Shown: positions 16,721 through 25,842, numbered from the stretch's first letter. The stretch is 64,000 nt of DNA from Qiania dongpingensis (GCF_014337195.1 NZ_CP060634.1:434001-498000), one strand, 5' to 3'. Notes: generated by a model from the sequence alone, not told the origin. Translations and numbers: made by a program.

Positions 16721-17425
16721 CTACGCCTGGCTTTCCTGGCTTAAAACAGTGACGGGCTTCGCCGCTGTTTTCTCCTTCCGTGTGATATCCATACTCCTTT
16801 CAATCAATCCGAGAATCGCTGTAAAAATCGCGGAAAATGCCAGATAATAAATGGATGCCGCTGCCAATGCGGATACATAGTCAAAGTTGGCCGCCGCTGA
16901 CTGTGAAGCCCTTCTCAGCAAATCCCCGAAACCGATCACGGAAGCCATGGCAGAGGTCTTAAGCATACCGATGAACTGATTTCCGGTGGGAGGAACAATT
17001 ACTCTAAGCGCCTGCGGAAGCGTGATGTGGCGCATGATCTGAAACCTGCTCATTCCCAGCACATGGCCCGCGCGCTGCTGTCCTCTGCTCACAGAGGCCA
17101 GACCAGATCGAATGATTTCGGACATGTAGGCCGATTCATTCAGCGTAAGCGCAAGGATGGCTGTCTGAAATCCGCTCAAGCGGATTCCCCACTGTGGCAG
17201 GACATTAAAAGCAAAAATCAGCTGTACCATGACAGGAATCCCTCGGAATATCCAGACATAGCCACTGACCAGCCAGACAAGCGGCTTTACTCTGGATCGT
17301 TTCGCCAAAGCGATAAAAAATCCCAGGAGAATCGCCAAGGTCTGAGAACACAATGTGACCTTCAGCGTATTAAGCGCTCCCTCGATGAACATCGGGGATA
17401 TCAAATAGTTCAGAATTTTATCCAT
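16721..17425 (-). CDS. Polar amino acid ABC transporter permease (HisM/GlnP type)
   Basis: 234 residues, about five membrane helices, with the family's EAA loop (SVSRGQQRAGHVLGMSRFQIMRHITLPQALR) and GNQFIGMLKTSAMASVIG. It forms the channel for a polar amino acid or a related compatible solute. It lies 52 bases after the binding protein gene and 23 bases before the ATPase gene. Ectoine-type importers belong to the same family, so the substrate need not be a protein amino acid. Confidence 0.92.
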   Translation of the reverse strand: MDKILNYLISPMFIEGALNTLKVTLCSQTLAILLGFFIALAKRSRVKPLVWLVSGYVWIFRGIPVMVQLIFAFNVLPQWGIRLSGFQTAILALTLNESAYMSEIIRSGLASVSRGQQRAGHVLGMSRFQIMRHITLPQALRVIVPPTGNQFIGMLKTSAMASVIGFGDLLRRASQSAAANFDYVSALAAASIYYLAFSAIFTAILGLIERSMDITRKEKTAAKPVTVLSQESQA

Positions 17426-17477
17426 GTTGTCAGCTCCTATTCCAACGGAAATATTTATAATAAATGTCTGCCTAAAA

Positions 17478-18338
17478 TCATTTAAAATAGCTCAATTCTT
17501 CCGGAAAATTGTATTTCTCCAACAGCTCTGCGTAAGTACCGTTATCAACCAGCCGCTGAAGGGCCTCTTCCACAGCCTCTTTCATTTCAGTATCGCCCTT
17601 TCTCACGGCAATGCCAATTTCCGTATCATTGTCAAAGGTGCTCACTGCATCAAATACGCCGGGTTCTTCTTCCTGGAGGTATGCTGCGCCTGGAGAAGAG
17701 TAAATCATACAGTCGGCCTGAGAATTTTTCACCGCCAGTACCGCGTCGTTGCTGGTGGGAAGGGAAAGGATATTAATCGCATCTTTTCCTTCTGAAACAA
17801 ACTGCTCATTGAGTTCATTACACTTCATCTCCTCTACTGCCCCGGCCGTTACGGCCACTGTTTTCCCGGACAGGTCATCCGGTCCGAAGATCCCAAGCTC
17901 CTCCGCGGTGCCTGTACGGACCAGAATGGTATCGCCAAGAGTCAGATAGCGGACAAAATCCACCTGCTCCTCTCTTTCCGGTTTGATATACATGGCGGAA
18001 TTGATGATATCGCAGCGTCCTCCCTGAAGGGCATTGATCAATCCGTCAAAGGTCATGTCCATAATCTCCACTTCCAGGCCCATTTCCTTCGCCAGGGCCT
18101 CGCCCATCTCGATATCCAAACCGGTATAGTCCCCGTCCTTCATGTACTCAAAAGGCGGGAAGGTAGCCGCTACTGCGTAGGTGAGTTTTCCTTTCGTCAC
18201 CAGGTTGGAGGGCGCCGCCGTTTCAGACGCTGTGGTTTCGCTTGCTGTGGTTTCACCCGCTTTCTTTGTTCTGCATCCGCCGAACATGCTCAAAACCATC
18301 AGTGCCGTCATACATACTGCCAGGATTCTTTTTTTCAT
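17478..18338 (-). CDS. Polar amino acid ABC substrate-binding lipoprotein
   Basis: Two ATGs are close together; the one at 18338 has AAGGAG at proper distance, whereas 18344 would touch it. The product has 286 residues with a lipoprotein signal (lipobox MFGGC), a Thr/Ser/Glu-rich linker (about 25-45), then a type II binding fold (KLTYAVAATFPPFEYMKDGDYTGLDIEMGEALAKEMG). The family binds polar amino acids such as glutamine, arginine or cystine, or ectoine. The gene begins about 18 bases after a terminator-like hairpin, leaving no space for its own promoter. Confidence 0.92.
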   Translation of the reverse strand: MKKRILAVCMTALMVLSMFGGCRTKKAGETTASETTASETAAPSNLVTKGKLTYAVAATFPPFEYMKDGDYTGLDIEMGEALAKEMGLEVEIMDMTFDGLINALQGGRCDIINSAMYIKPEREEQVDFVRYLTLGDTILVRTGTAEELGIFGPDDLSGKTVAVTAGAVEEMKCNELNEQFVSEGKDAINILSLPTSNDAVLAVKNSQADCMIYSSPGAAYLQEEEPGVFDAVSTFDNDTEIGIAVRKGDTEMKEAVEEALQRLVDNGTYAELLEKYNFPEELSYFK

Positions 18339-18355
18339 AATCATTCTCCTTTCTT

Positions 18356-18395
18356 AAAAAACATAAAAGGCGCCATTGGATTTCCCAATGACGCC
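18356..18395 (-). terminator. Attenuator-like hairpin abutting the ABC operon
   Basis: On the minus strand an 11-bp imperfect stem (GGCGTCATTGG / CCAATGGCGCC) is followed by CCTTTTATGTTTTTT, which runs straight into the ribosome binding site of the binding protein gene. Expression of the ABC genes from upstream must pass it. Confidence 0.65.
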
Positions 18396-18430
18396 CTCGT
18401 CCTGTCTCAATCAATAAGTCTGTTTTTATA

Positions 18431-19594
18431 TCAGTCTATTATCAAAAGCTCACGTTTTGTATTCCCGAGCACCTTGCATCCTGTCTCTGTCACCAGCACA
18501 GTCTCGCTGAATCCCACGCCGTAGGCATCCAGCTCCCGGAGCGCCGGAGGCATATGGAATACCATGCCCGGCTTTAGCAGACGCTTATCTCCTTTTTGGA
18601 GACTCATGATATGACCCTCGCCCCAGTCGGGAGCAAATGCGATTCCCAGGGAATAACCGGTACGTTTCCGGTAATTTTCGTATAACCCCGCCCTTTCGAT
18701 GACGCTACAGCAGGCGGCATCCACGTATTCAGAAGTTACGCCGGGCCTAATCGCATCAATTGCCGCATTCAAAGCTTCAATACAAACTTTCGTCCATTCT
18801 GCAATGAGCGGAGAAGGCTTTCCAAGATGAACGGTTCTCATCAGAGCTCCGTTATATCGATTCACCGTGGCTGCCAGCTCCAAAAGTACCGACTCGCCGT
18901 TCTGAATGACTCTTTCTCCCCAGGAGGAGTGCATCGCGCCCGCTCTGGGACCGGAGGCTACATAAGGCTCTGTGCCATAATATTCACTGCCTTGCAAGCA
19001 CATTTCAGAGAAAAACGCCGCGGCCACTTCTTTTTCCTTGTTGCCGGGACGTACCTTTTCCATCCCCTTTGCCATCGCCATATCTGCAATGCGGCAGCAT
19101 TCCTCTATGTATTCGATCTCCTTCGGGGATTTGATCATCCTCGCCGCTTCCACCGTTCCGGAAGCATCTGTGATCTGTGCCCCGGCAAGCTTTTCCTTCA
19201 GTCCCAGGAAGTTTTTCGTCGTAAGGAACCAGGAAGTGAATTCCACGCCGACGCGTCCTCCTTTAAAACCCTTTTCGAGTATGACGTCCACCGTCTTCTG
19301 AAGCGGATCGTCTGTATCGTCATAAGCTACTAAGCCGTCACCCTCCAGCCAGGAATAGACACTGGCGTTTCCAACTTCGCCTCTGCGGAGGACCAGCGTC
19401 ATATCGCCTTCCATGGGAAGTACCAGACACATATACATATAATAACCCGGTGATTTATGCCCTGTCAAATAGAAAATATTTTCCGGAGTGTTCACAAGAA
19501 GCATATCCAGTCCCTGATCCGCCATCGATGCCTTTACTTTCTGAACTCTGGCCTGAAACTCATTCATTGAAAATCCGATTTCTTTCTGACTCAT
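18431..19594 (-). CDS. M24-fold hydrolase without metal ligands (creatinase/ectoine hydrolase-like)
   Basis: The ATG at 19594 (AAGGAGG upstream) gives 387 residues. The fold is M24 (creatinase-N domain, then pita-bread domain), but the metal ligands are gone: the first Asp is Glu (VLLELAAT), the second is Ala (NGALMRT), the His position reads GYSLGIAF, and the first Glu is Pro (FHMPPAL); only the last Glu remains (FSETVLV). The PDWGEGHIMSL segment resembles, from memory, ectoine hydrolase-type proteins, which like creatinase work without metal. A C-N hydrolase for a non-peptide solute is more likely than a dipeptidase. It precedes the polar amino acid ABC genes. Confidence 0.75.
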   Translation of the reverse strand: MSQKEIGFSMNEFQARVQKVKASMADQGLDMLLVNTPENIFYLTGHKSPGYYMYMCLVLPMEGDMTLVLRRGEVGNASVYSWLEGDGLVAYDDTDDPLQKTVDVILEKGFKGGRVGVEFTSWFLTTKNFLGLKEKLAGAQITDASGTVEAARMIKSPKEIEYIEECCRIADMAMAKGMEKVRPGNKEKEVAAAFFSEMCLQGSEYYGTEPYVASGPRAGAMHSSWGERVIQNGESVLLELAATVNRYNGALMRTVHLGKPSPLIAEWTKVCIEALNAAIDAIRPGVTSEYVDAACCSVIERAGLYENYRKRTGYSLGIAFAPDWGEGHIMSLQKGDKRLLKPGMVFHMPPALRELDAYGVGFSETVLVTETGCKVLGNTKRELLIID

Positions 19595-19702
19595 ATCGCG
19601 CCTCCTTAAGGACATTCGTATATATTATTAAATTGCTATTTATTTTAGTGATTCTGCCAGTCTGTGTATTGTAAAAAACGGACATGTTTCCCTGAATCTT
19701 CA

Positions 19703-21067
19703 CTATTTCCGGTGCTGACCGTGGCCATAATACTCTTTTGTCAGTTCCTTTACCTCTTTGGAAAGTGCCAGTACCACCGGTACATTGATCAGGATAACAA
19801 GCGCCAGGAACAGGTCTGATAACCCCCAGATTTCTTCCAGCCCTCCCATGGCCCCGAATATGGCTCCAAACAGGCTTAAGGTACCGCAGACCATGATGAT
19901 GATCTTCCGCTTCACATTTTTGAAGACATATCCCATGGCATTCTGGAACAGGAAATTGTTGTTGATGGATGTCGTATAGCCAAACATCACTACCCCGAAA
20001 CATACAATGGCGTGACCAAGCCATTTTCCCGGAAGGCCGGTGGAAAACGCAAGACTCGTGAGAGCCAGCCCCTTTTCACCGCTTCCGTAAACGCCTGTGA
20101 ACATGATGACAAGCGCGGTCGCCGTACACACAACACAGGTATCAATAAACACTTCGAAAATGCCCCACATACCCTGCTTTGCCGGATGTGTCGTGATTGC
20201 CTGGCCGTGGATGACTGCTCCCAGGCCCACGCCGCCGTCATTGGAATAAATGCCGCGGGCAAATCCCTGGCGCATGGAGAGCACGACCGTGGATCCTGCA
20301 AATCCTCCCAGCGCGGCGCTTCCGGTAAACGCGCTGGATATGATAGTTCCAAAAACGCCGGGCAGTTTATCGATATTCATGAGGATGATTACAAGAGAAG
20401 CGACGAAGTACACGATGGTCATAAAAGGAACCAGGACATCGGCTACCTTTACCAGTCTTTTCAGTCCGCCATAGACTACAAGACTCATCAGAACCGCCAG
20501 CGCGATGCCTGTGATCAAAGGCTTTACATTCAGCATTGTGCTCATGGCCGCGGCTATGGTATTGGACTGTACAAAAGCCATAACAAAATATCCAAGGCCG
20601 AAAAGCAGCGCGTATGTCACGGCCAGCCAGCCCCATTTGCTTCCCAATCCCTTCAGGATATAATACATTGGCCCAGAATTATATTCGCCTGTCTCTTTAT
20701 TGAGTTCCCGGTACTTTACGCCCAGGACGATTTCGCTGTATTTTGTTACCATGGAAAACAGCGCGACGATCCACATCCAGAATACCGCTCCCGGACCTCC
20801 GATACCGATCGCCAGTCCTACGCCGGCGATGTTTCCTGTGCCGATGGTGCCGCTCATGGCTGCCATAGCCAGCTTGAACGGCTTCATGACGCCTTCGCCT
20901 TCTTCTTCTTTCTTAAAAATACTGCCAAAGGTAGTCCGGAGCATATACCCAAATCTGCGAAACTGAATCGCTCCTGTCCGTACGGTCAGCACTACGGCTG
21001 TCAGAAGTATGATGATAATCAGTGGCCATCCCCATAAAAAGTCACTTATCTTGATAAAAATCCCCAT
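19703..21067 (-). CDS. AGCS family sodium:alanine/glycine symporter
   Basis: 454 residues, eleven or so membrane helices, with the AGCS signature region (GIGGPGAVFWMWIVALFSMVTKYSE) and the long conserved loop with AITTHPAKQGMWGIFEVFIDT. Members import alanine or glycine with sodium. ATG at 21067 with AAAAGGAG upstream. It lies 26 bases after the class I amidotransferase gene, so it is part of the same run of genes, and would remove or take up amino acids released by the peptidases. Confidence 0.93.
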   Translation of the reverse strand: MGIFIKISDFLWGWPLIIIILLTAVVLTVRTGAIQFRRFGYMLRTTFGSIFKKEEEGEGVMKPFKLAMAAMSGTIGTGNIAGVGLAIGIGGPGAVFWMWIVALFSMVTKYSEIVLGVKYRELNKETGEYNSGPMYYILKGLGSKWGWLAVTYALLFGLGYFVMAFVQSNTIAAAMSTMLNVKPLITGIALAVLMSLVVYGGLKRLVKVADVLVPFMTIVYFVASLVIILMNIDKLPGVFGTIISSAFTGSAALGGFAGSTVVLSMRQGFARGIYSNDGGVGLGAVIHGQAITTHPAKQGMWGIFEVFIDTCVVCTATALVIMFTGVYGSGEKGLALTSLAFSTGLPGKWLGHAIVCFGVVMFGYTTSINNNFLFQNAMGYVFKNVKRKIIIMVCGTLSLFGAIFGAMGGLEEIWGLSDLFLALVILINVPVVLALSKEVKELTKEYYGHGQHRK

Positions 21068-21093
21068 ATCCTTCTCCTTTTGAGATTCCGATT

Positions 21094-21843
21094 TTACTTC
21101 ATTCCTTCTCTGGCTAATTCCACAAACCGTTCAAACAGCTTCCGATGCTCCTCTCTTTCCTTGAAGAGACATTCCGGGTGCCACTGCACGCCGATCCGCT
21201 TTCCAGATTCGTCTTCAATGGCCTCAATGACTCCGTCCCGGCTCCTCGCGGCCACCAGGTAACCCTCGCCCGGCTTTTCAATCGCCATATGGTGAAAACT
21301 GTTGACATCCACCGGCTCCTTCGTTCCATAGACCAGCGCCAGCTGTGTATGTTCTTCTATCCATACCTGATGGAGGATATAATCCGTCGGCACGACCGGG
21401 GAACTGTGCACCTCGCTTTCATCCAAAATATCCGGCAGATGTTTGATCATACTACCGCCGGCGGCCGCGTTCATGAGCTGCATCCCTCTGCAAAGACCTA
21501 ATACCGGTTTATCCAGCGCTTTCATCGCCTTTATGTAATAAATATCGCTTCTGTCCTTTCTTACACAGAATACTCCGCTGTGTCCGTTCACCGGGACGCC
21601 GCTGGCTTCCGGCGAAAGATCCTGCCCCACCGGCACCACGAGCCCGTCTATTCTTCTGCAGACTTCCATGGCCTGCTCTTCCCCCCAGACAAGCGGCAGC
21701 CCTACGGCCATCCCGCCTCCTGCCCTGATTCCGTCTATGGTCTCCATTGGAGTGTCTGCTATCATCATGTCGGGAAGCCCTCCTGACATGATGCAGTCGA
21801 TGTCATGGATTAAATCCATTGGAACGCCAATCACAGGCTTCAT
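21094..21843 (-). CDS. Class I glutamine amidotransferase, gamma-glutamyl hydrolase (PuuD-like)
   Basis: 249 residues. The catalytic triad is visible: Cys in GLCRGMQLMN, and His and Glu in GVQWHPE. The N-terminus (KPVIGVPMDL) is typical of the PuuD/peptidase C26 group, which hydrolyses gamma-glutamyl amides such as gamma-glutamyl-GABA. The start overlaps the stop of the sodium:solute symporter (ATGA). The substrate is not determined, but a gamma-glutamyl compound would feed glutamate to the downstream metabolism. Confidence 0.87.
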   Translation of the reverse strand: MKPVIGVPMDLIHDIDCIMSGGLPDMMIADTPMETIDGIRAGGGMAVGLPLVWGEEQAMEVCRRIDGLVVPVGQDLSPEASGVPVNGHSGVFCVRKDRSDIYYIKAMKALDKPVLGLCRGMQLMNAAAGGSMIKHLPDILDESEVHSSPVVPTDYILHQVWIEEHTQLALVYGTKEPVDVNSFHHMAIEKPGEGYLVAARSRDGVIEAIEDESGKRIGVQWHPECLFKEREEHRKLFERFVELAREGMK

Positions 21844-23246
21844 AAATCATTACCTCCTTCTTTGTTCTTCCAGATCAGAGAACCGATTATACAGACAAGG
21901 ATGCAGCTTCCGAAAGAAAATACTGTCCCTCCTGCCGGAATACCGGAAAGGGCCGGAACCTTAAGGGTGATAAACCCTACTATCGCTCCGAGGATCATCC
22001 CTGCCGCCAAACACTTCGCGTTAGCCTTCTTCTTCATCAGAGCAGCCGTCATGACTGCCCCGGCCAGAGGACCTGCACCCAACGTATAGCTCATGCCGAA
22101 AAGCGCGATCATCCATGAGCCGCCGGTCGCCCAATAGAGGGCCAGTATACCGAAAATCCCAGATACGATGATACCCACTCTAAGTACCTTTTTATCATCC
22201 GCTTTCGGGTTGATGAACTTGGAGTACAGGTCGTGGGTGATTGTAAGGGAGATGGAATTCAGCATGGAATCCGCCGTGGACATAGTCGCCATCATGATGC
22301 ACACCGTATAGATCAGCGCCACCCACTGGGGCATGTAATTGTTGAGGAACCAGGGCCATACCTTGTCATTGATCAAATCAGCCGGGGCGCCCAGTCTGAG
22401 AACTGCCATGCCTACAAACGCAGTCAGTACGGCAAAGAAGATTGTCGCGATTCCGGTCACGACCAGGCCCTGCTTTGCCACCCGGTCTGTCTTGGCCGAA
22501 TAAATCCTTTGATAGCTGGACTGAAGCCCCATGCCGGATACCAGGCCAGATACGATCCAAAGGGGTATCGTATATCCCGGCATCCCCTGCACCGTCATGG
22601 GATTCATCATATGAGCCTCCACACCGGAAGAAATGCCGCCGAAACCTCCCGCATAATATATGGCAAACGGAACCGTGCCGGCAAAGATCAGCAGCAGCAA
22701 AATCCACTGGAGGGTATCTGTATATGCCACAGCCAGATATCCGCCCACGGTGGAATAAAGGATCACGACACCTCCGATCACCAGCACTCCCACCAGATAC
22801 GGGACTCCGATCGTCTCCAGCATACGGGCTGCCGCCGTCGTCTGAGCCGTCACCCAGGTAATCGGCACGATCAGACAAACAAGAGCAGATATAATGCTCA
22901 GGAATTTGTTGTGATACAGGCTGTCGAACCAATCCGGCAGAGAGATAAAGCTGTTTCCCTTCCTCATGGCTTTTACCATGACGACCGCCATAAAGAAAAA
23001 CCCCAGCGCCTGCGGCGCGCCGTACCAGGCCGCGCCCACGCCGTACCGGTATCCCATCCCGATCCATCCGAGTGTCATACCTCCGCCTACGAAGGTAGCG
23101 CACTGCGTGCTGATGGTGACGAGAGGACCGAGGCTTCTTCCGCCCACATAGTAATCATCTGAAGTCTTTATCCGTTTCGACGCCCACAGCCCGACTGTCA
23201 GCATCACCGCGCCCATACACAGTACCAGAATCAATCCTAATGTCAT
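21840..23246 (-). CDS. Sodium:solute symporter (SSF family)
   Basis: 468 residues, about thirteen helices, with SSF features: SLGPLVTISTQCATFVGGGMTLGWIG near the N-terminus and ATMSTADSMLNSISLTITHDLY. Start ATG at 23246 with GGAGGGAAAGGG. SSF members import proline, pantothenate, sugars or other solutes with sodium. Translational coupling to the gamma-glutamyl hydrolase suggests both handle the same compound. Confidence 0.92.
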   Translation of the reverse strand: MTLGLILVLCMGAVMLTVGLWASKRIKTSDDYYVGGRSLGPLVTISTQCATFVGGGMTLGWIGMGYRYGVGAAWYGAPQALGFFFMAVVMVKAMRKGNSFISLPDWFDSLYHNKFLSIISALVCLIVPITWVTAQTTAAARMLETIGVPYLVGVLVIGGVVILYSTVGGYLAVAYTDTLQWILLLLIFAGTVPFAIYYAGGFGGISSGVEAHMMNPMTVQGMPGYTIPLWIVSGLVSGMGLQSSYQRIYSAKTDRVAKQGLVVTGIATIFFAVLTAFVGMAVLRLGAPADLINDKVWPWFLNNYMPQWVALIYTVCIMMATMSTADSMLNSISLTITHDLYSKFINPKADDKKVLRVGIIVSGIFGILALYWATGGSWMIALFGMSYTLGAGPLAGAVMTAALMKKKANAKCLAAGMILGAIVGFITLKVPALSGIPAGGTVFSFGSCILVCIIGSLIWKNKEGGNDL

Positions 23247-23305
23247 ACCCTTTCCCTCCTGTTATAATTTTCTTGACCCGCATCGTCTTCCGTTTCATTT
23301 TACTT

Positions 23306-24424
23306 CTAGATTGCTGAGAATACTTTCTTCAGCATCTCTTCTCTGACTGTCACCCCGAGGCCGGGGCCGTCAGGTACTTCCACCACGCTGCCGTGCACTA
23401 CAAGGCCGCTTGTGGCATCTGCTTTGATTCTCACATGTCCGTGAACCTCAAACAGCTTCGTTTCCGCCACGGCTCCACATTGGACGGCGGCGGCCACTGC
23501 CATCATTCCTTCATCCATCCCTCCTATCATGTACTCGATTTCATGAGCCTTTGCCAGATTCATAAGCCGGACCGCATTGTAGATGCCTCCGCATTTGATC
23601 AGCTTGATATGGATACCGTCCACTGCTCCCATCTCAATATAGCGTGCCAAATCTTCCACAGTGGCCACACATTCGTCTCCGAAAAGCTTCATCGGACAGT
23701 TTTCTTTTAATTCTTTCAGACGGATGGGCGAATTATAATGCACCGGCTGTTCCGCGATGGTGACCCCATATTCCGCCAAACGGTTTAGATTTCGTATGGC
23801 TTCTCTCGTATTCCAGGCCTGATTCGCATCCACACTGTAGACCACCTCATCCTGTACCCCTCTGCTCCGTATCACGTCCCAGACCGCACTCACCCGTTCT
23901 TCATCATAACGGAACTGCTGTCCTCCGACCCTTACTTTGATAAAACGGCAGCCGCTGTCTATGATCTCCTCAGCTCTCTTTTCCGCTTCTTCTACCGTCA
24001 TGAATGGAATGTTTTCTTCCGACGGCAGTCTGTCGTTAAGTTTTCCTCCCAGTAATTCATATACCGGTTTTCCGGCCAGTTTTCCGGCCAAATCATATGC
24101 CGCACAGTCACAGGCTGCTTTCGCGGCAGTATTGCCTACCAGACTTTCTTCTATGATCTGATGAAGTACATTCAGATTTTCTGCATCCTGTCCGACCATT
24201 TTAGGCGCAATGGCTGAACAGATTGTGGACACTACCGCTCCGGTGGTATCGCCGGTAAAATAAGAACAGTTTCCTCTTACTTCTCCAAATCCTGCGGTCC
24301 CGTCTTCTGCCTCCAGTTTTACATAAACTCCCTCCAGGTTTGTCACCAGCCCCGAAGATGCATGGCTGAAGGGTATCTTTAACGGCTGAAGGCAAGTATA
24401 TACAGAGACATTTTTGATTTTCAT
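23306..24424 (-). CDS. Enolase-superfamily (MR/MLE) enzyme, dipeptide epimerase-like
   Basis: 372 residues with an N-terminal capping domain and a C-terminal barrel. Metal ligands are seen as D199 (DANQAW), E225 (AEQPV) and D250 (FGDEC); the acid/base Lys at the end of the barrel is K274 (IKLIKCGG). The usual KxK pair is K163-V-R165, so the second Lys, often catalytic, is Arg. General similarity is to L-Ala-D/L-Glu epimerases and N-acyl amino acid racemases of the MLE subgroup. Neighbours (M20 peptidase, gamma-glutamyl hydrolase) favour a peptide substrate. Exact activity is uncertain because of the Arg. Confidence 0.8.
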   Translation of the reverse strand: MKIKNVSVYTCLQPLKIPFSHASSGLVTNLEGVYVKLEAEDGTAGFGEVRGNCSYFTGDTTGAVVSTICSAIAPKMVGQDAENLNVLHQIIEESLVGNTAAKAACDCAAYDLAGKLAGKPVYELLGGKLNDRLPSEENIPFMTVEEAEKRAEEIIDSGCRFIKVRVGGQQFRYDEERVSAVWDVIRSRGVQDEVVYSVDANQAWNTREAIRNLNRLAEYGVTIAEQPVHYNSPIRLKELKENCPMKLFGDECVATVEDLARYIEMGAVDGIHIKLIKCGGIYNAVRLMNLAKAHEIEYMIGGMDEGMMAVAAAVQCGAVAETKLFEVHGHVRIKADATSGLVVHGSVVEVPDGPGLGVTVREEMLKKVFSAI

Positions 24425-24438
24425 ACCATTTTTCTCCT

Positions 24439-25584
24439 TTAGCTCAAAAGTGCCCGAATCACCTGTTCATCCACCCTGCATGCCGTCTCCAGCTCTTTAT
24501 ATTCCACGTATTCGTTTGGTTTATGACAGTAATTGATATTACCCGGGCCGATTATGACTGTGGGAATTCCTTTTCTCATCAGATGATTCATATCTGTATT
24601 ACAGATTACCCCATAAGGCGTCTGCTTTACTCCAGTCACCTTCTCACACGCTTTGTAAGCGATCTGCGCAATCTCACTGTCAGGCTTTACTTCGGAAGCC
24701 GGCCCCGTAGTCACCAGATAGCGGTCAATCTCCACTCTTGCCCCAGGAAATTCAGCTTCCGCATCGGAACAGATTTTTTCAATTGTCTTTATGATCTCCT
24801 TTTCATCTTCTCCCGGTATCATCCTCCGGTCTATGACAAGTTCGCACCAATCCGGCAGCATATTCTCCTTCGTTCCTGCCTTGAGCAGCGTAATGGAAAT
24901 GGAGGGCTTGCCAGTGGAAGGATGAGTAACCTTATGAAGCTTCGCCTGGATATCATCTACCAGCTTAGAAATATATGCCGCCACCCTGACAGAACTGATT
25001 CCGAGCTCCGGCGCGGAAGAATGAGCCGTCCGTCCATGGATTACCAGCACTGGCCGGATACTTCCGTTATGCCCCAGTCCAATCCGGCAGTTGGTAGGCT
25101 CTCCTACAATCCCGAAATCGGCTGATAGTTCTGTATGGTCCACCAGATATCTGGCCCCCTTGCTGTAGGTCTCCTCGTCCACCACGGCTGTGACTATGAT
25201 GTTTCCGTTTGTACTTCCCGGATTTTCCAGTATATGCTTTGTGGCGATCAAAAGTGCGGTCAGGCAGCCTTTTGCATCAGTCGCCCCCCTGCCGAAAGCA
25301 CGGTCTTCTCCTCTCGTCAGCCGGTAGGGCTCTGTATCCCAGCCGTCTGCCGCGGGAACCACATCCATGTGGGAATTCAGCACAACTGTCTTTCCTCCCT
25401 TTCCGATACTGGCTCTGGCAATGACGTTAAATCTCCCTTTTTCCACCTCTTGTTTTTCCACTGCCATGCCCAGGCTCTCTGCATATTTGGCCACCAGTTC
25501 CCCCATTTTTTCTTCCTGACCTTCTGTGCTGGGGATTTCAACCATTTGTCCTAAAAGTCCCAGCGCCTCCTCCAATATTTCCAT
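24439..25584 (-). CDS. M20 family peptidase/deacylase (ArgE/DapE-like)
   Basis: 381 residues. The binuclear zinc motifs are intact: NSHMDVVP (His, Asp), GRGATDAKG (bridging Asp), DEE in VVDEETYSKG, GEPTNC, and a C-terminal His (NYCHKPNEY). The lid domain lies at about 180-290. The family removes acyl groups from amino acids or cleaves dipeptides. It opens a run of same-strand genes (M20, epimerase, SSF, gamma-glutamyl hydrolase, AGCS, M24). No promoter upstream of it is obvious; the AT-rich 25585-25770 region is the likely place. Confidence 0.9.
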   Translation of the reverse strand: MEILEEALGLLGQMVEIPSTEGQEEKMGELVAKYAESLGMAVEKQEVEKGRFNVIARASIGKGGKTVVLNSHMDVVPAADGWDTEPYRLTRGEDRAFGRGATDAKGCLTALLIATKHILENPGSTNGNIIVTAVVDEETYSKGARYLVDHTELSADFGIVGEPTNCRIGLGHNGSIRPVLVIHGRTAHSSAPELGISSVRVAAYISKLVDDIQAKLHKVTHPSTGKPSISITLLKAGTKENMLPDWCELVIDRRMIPGEDEKEIIKTIEKICSDAEAEFPGARVEIDRYLVTTGPASEVKPDSEIAQIAYKACEKVTGVKQTPYGVICNTDMNHLMRKGIPTVIIGPGNINYCHKPNEYVEYKELETACRVDEQVIRALLS

Positions 25585-25770
25585 AATTTCACTCCTTCCC
25601 TCTCGTATTTTGTTTTTATAATTAATTCGACATTTTTATTACTTTATTTATGATTTCATTTTATAAAACCAGCAGTAAAACATATTGTAAAAAAAGGACC
25701 AAAATACTTTATTTTTTTAAGAATCAGCAAAAAAAACTTGTACAATGTTAAAAAGTAATATAATTAAAAC

Positions 25771-25813
25771 AAAAAAAGCCGCCGCACGGCTTTTCATTCA
25801 GCCATGCGGCGGC
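25771..25813 (-). terminator. Strong intrinsic terminator after the AraC gene
   Basis: On the minus strand a 13-bp stem (GCCGCCGCATGGC / GCCGTGCGGCGGC) is followed by seven T. It closes the NRAMP-M20-DegT-M29-AraC unit. Confidence 0.9.
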
Positions 25814-25842
25814 TCTATTCTTATTATTGTTCTTACCAAACC

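Noticed and set aside
18385..18405. GGACGAGGG near the ABC leader as a guanidine (ykkC-type) riboswitch
   Set aside because: Only a single ACGA is present, without the paired hairpins or the conserved core; the neighbouring genes are not guanidine carriers.
18431..19594. Naming this gene an Xaa-Pro dipeptidase
   Set aside because: Four of the five metal ligands needed for M24 peptidase activity are replaced.
20012..21037. Plus-strand open frame of 341 codons, and a similar one at 22233-23162
   Set aside because: Both are antisense to well-supported AGCS and SSF transporter genes; the sequences are rich in His, Arg and Gln without domain features.
25738..25745. TTGTACAA as a sixth GntR operator upstream of the M20 gene
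   Set aside because: The arms are two bases closer than in TTGTNNACAA and there is no TTGT half-site 14 bp away, so it does not fit the composite pattern.
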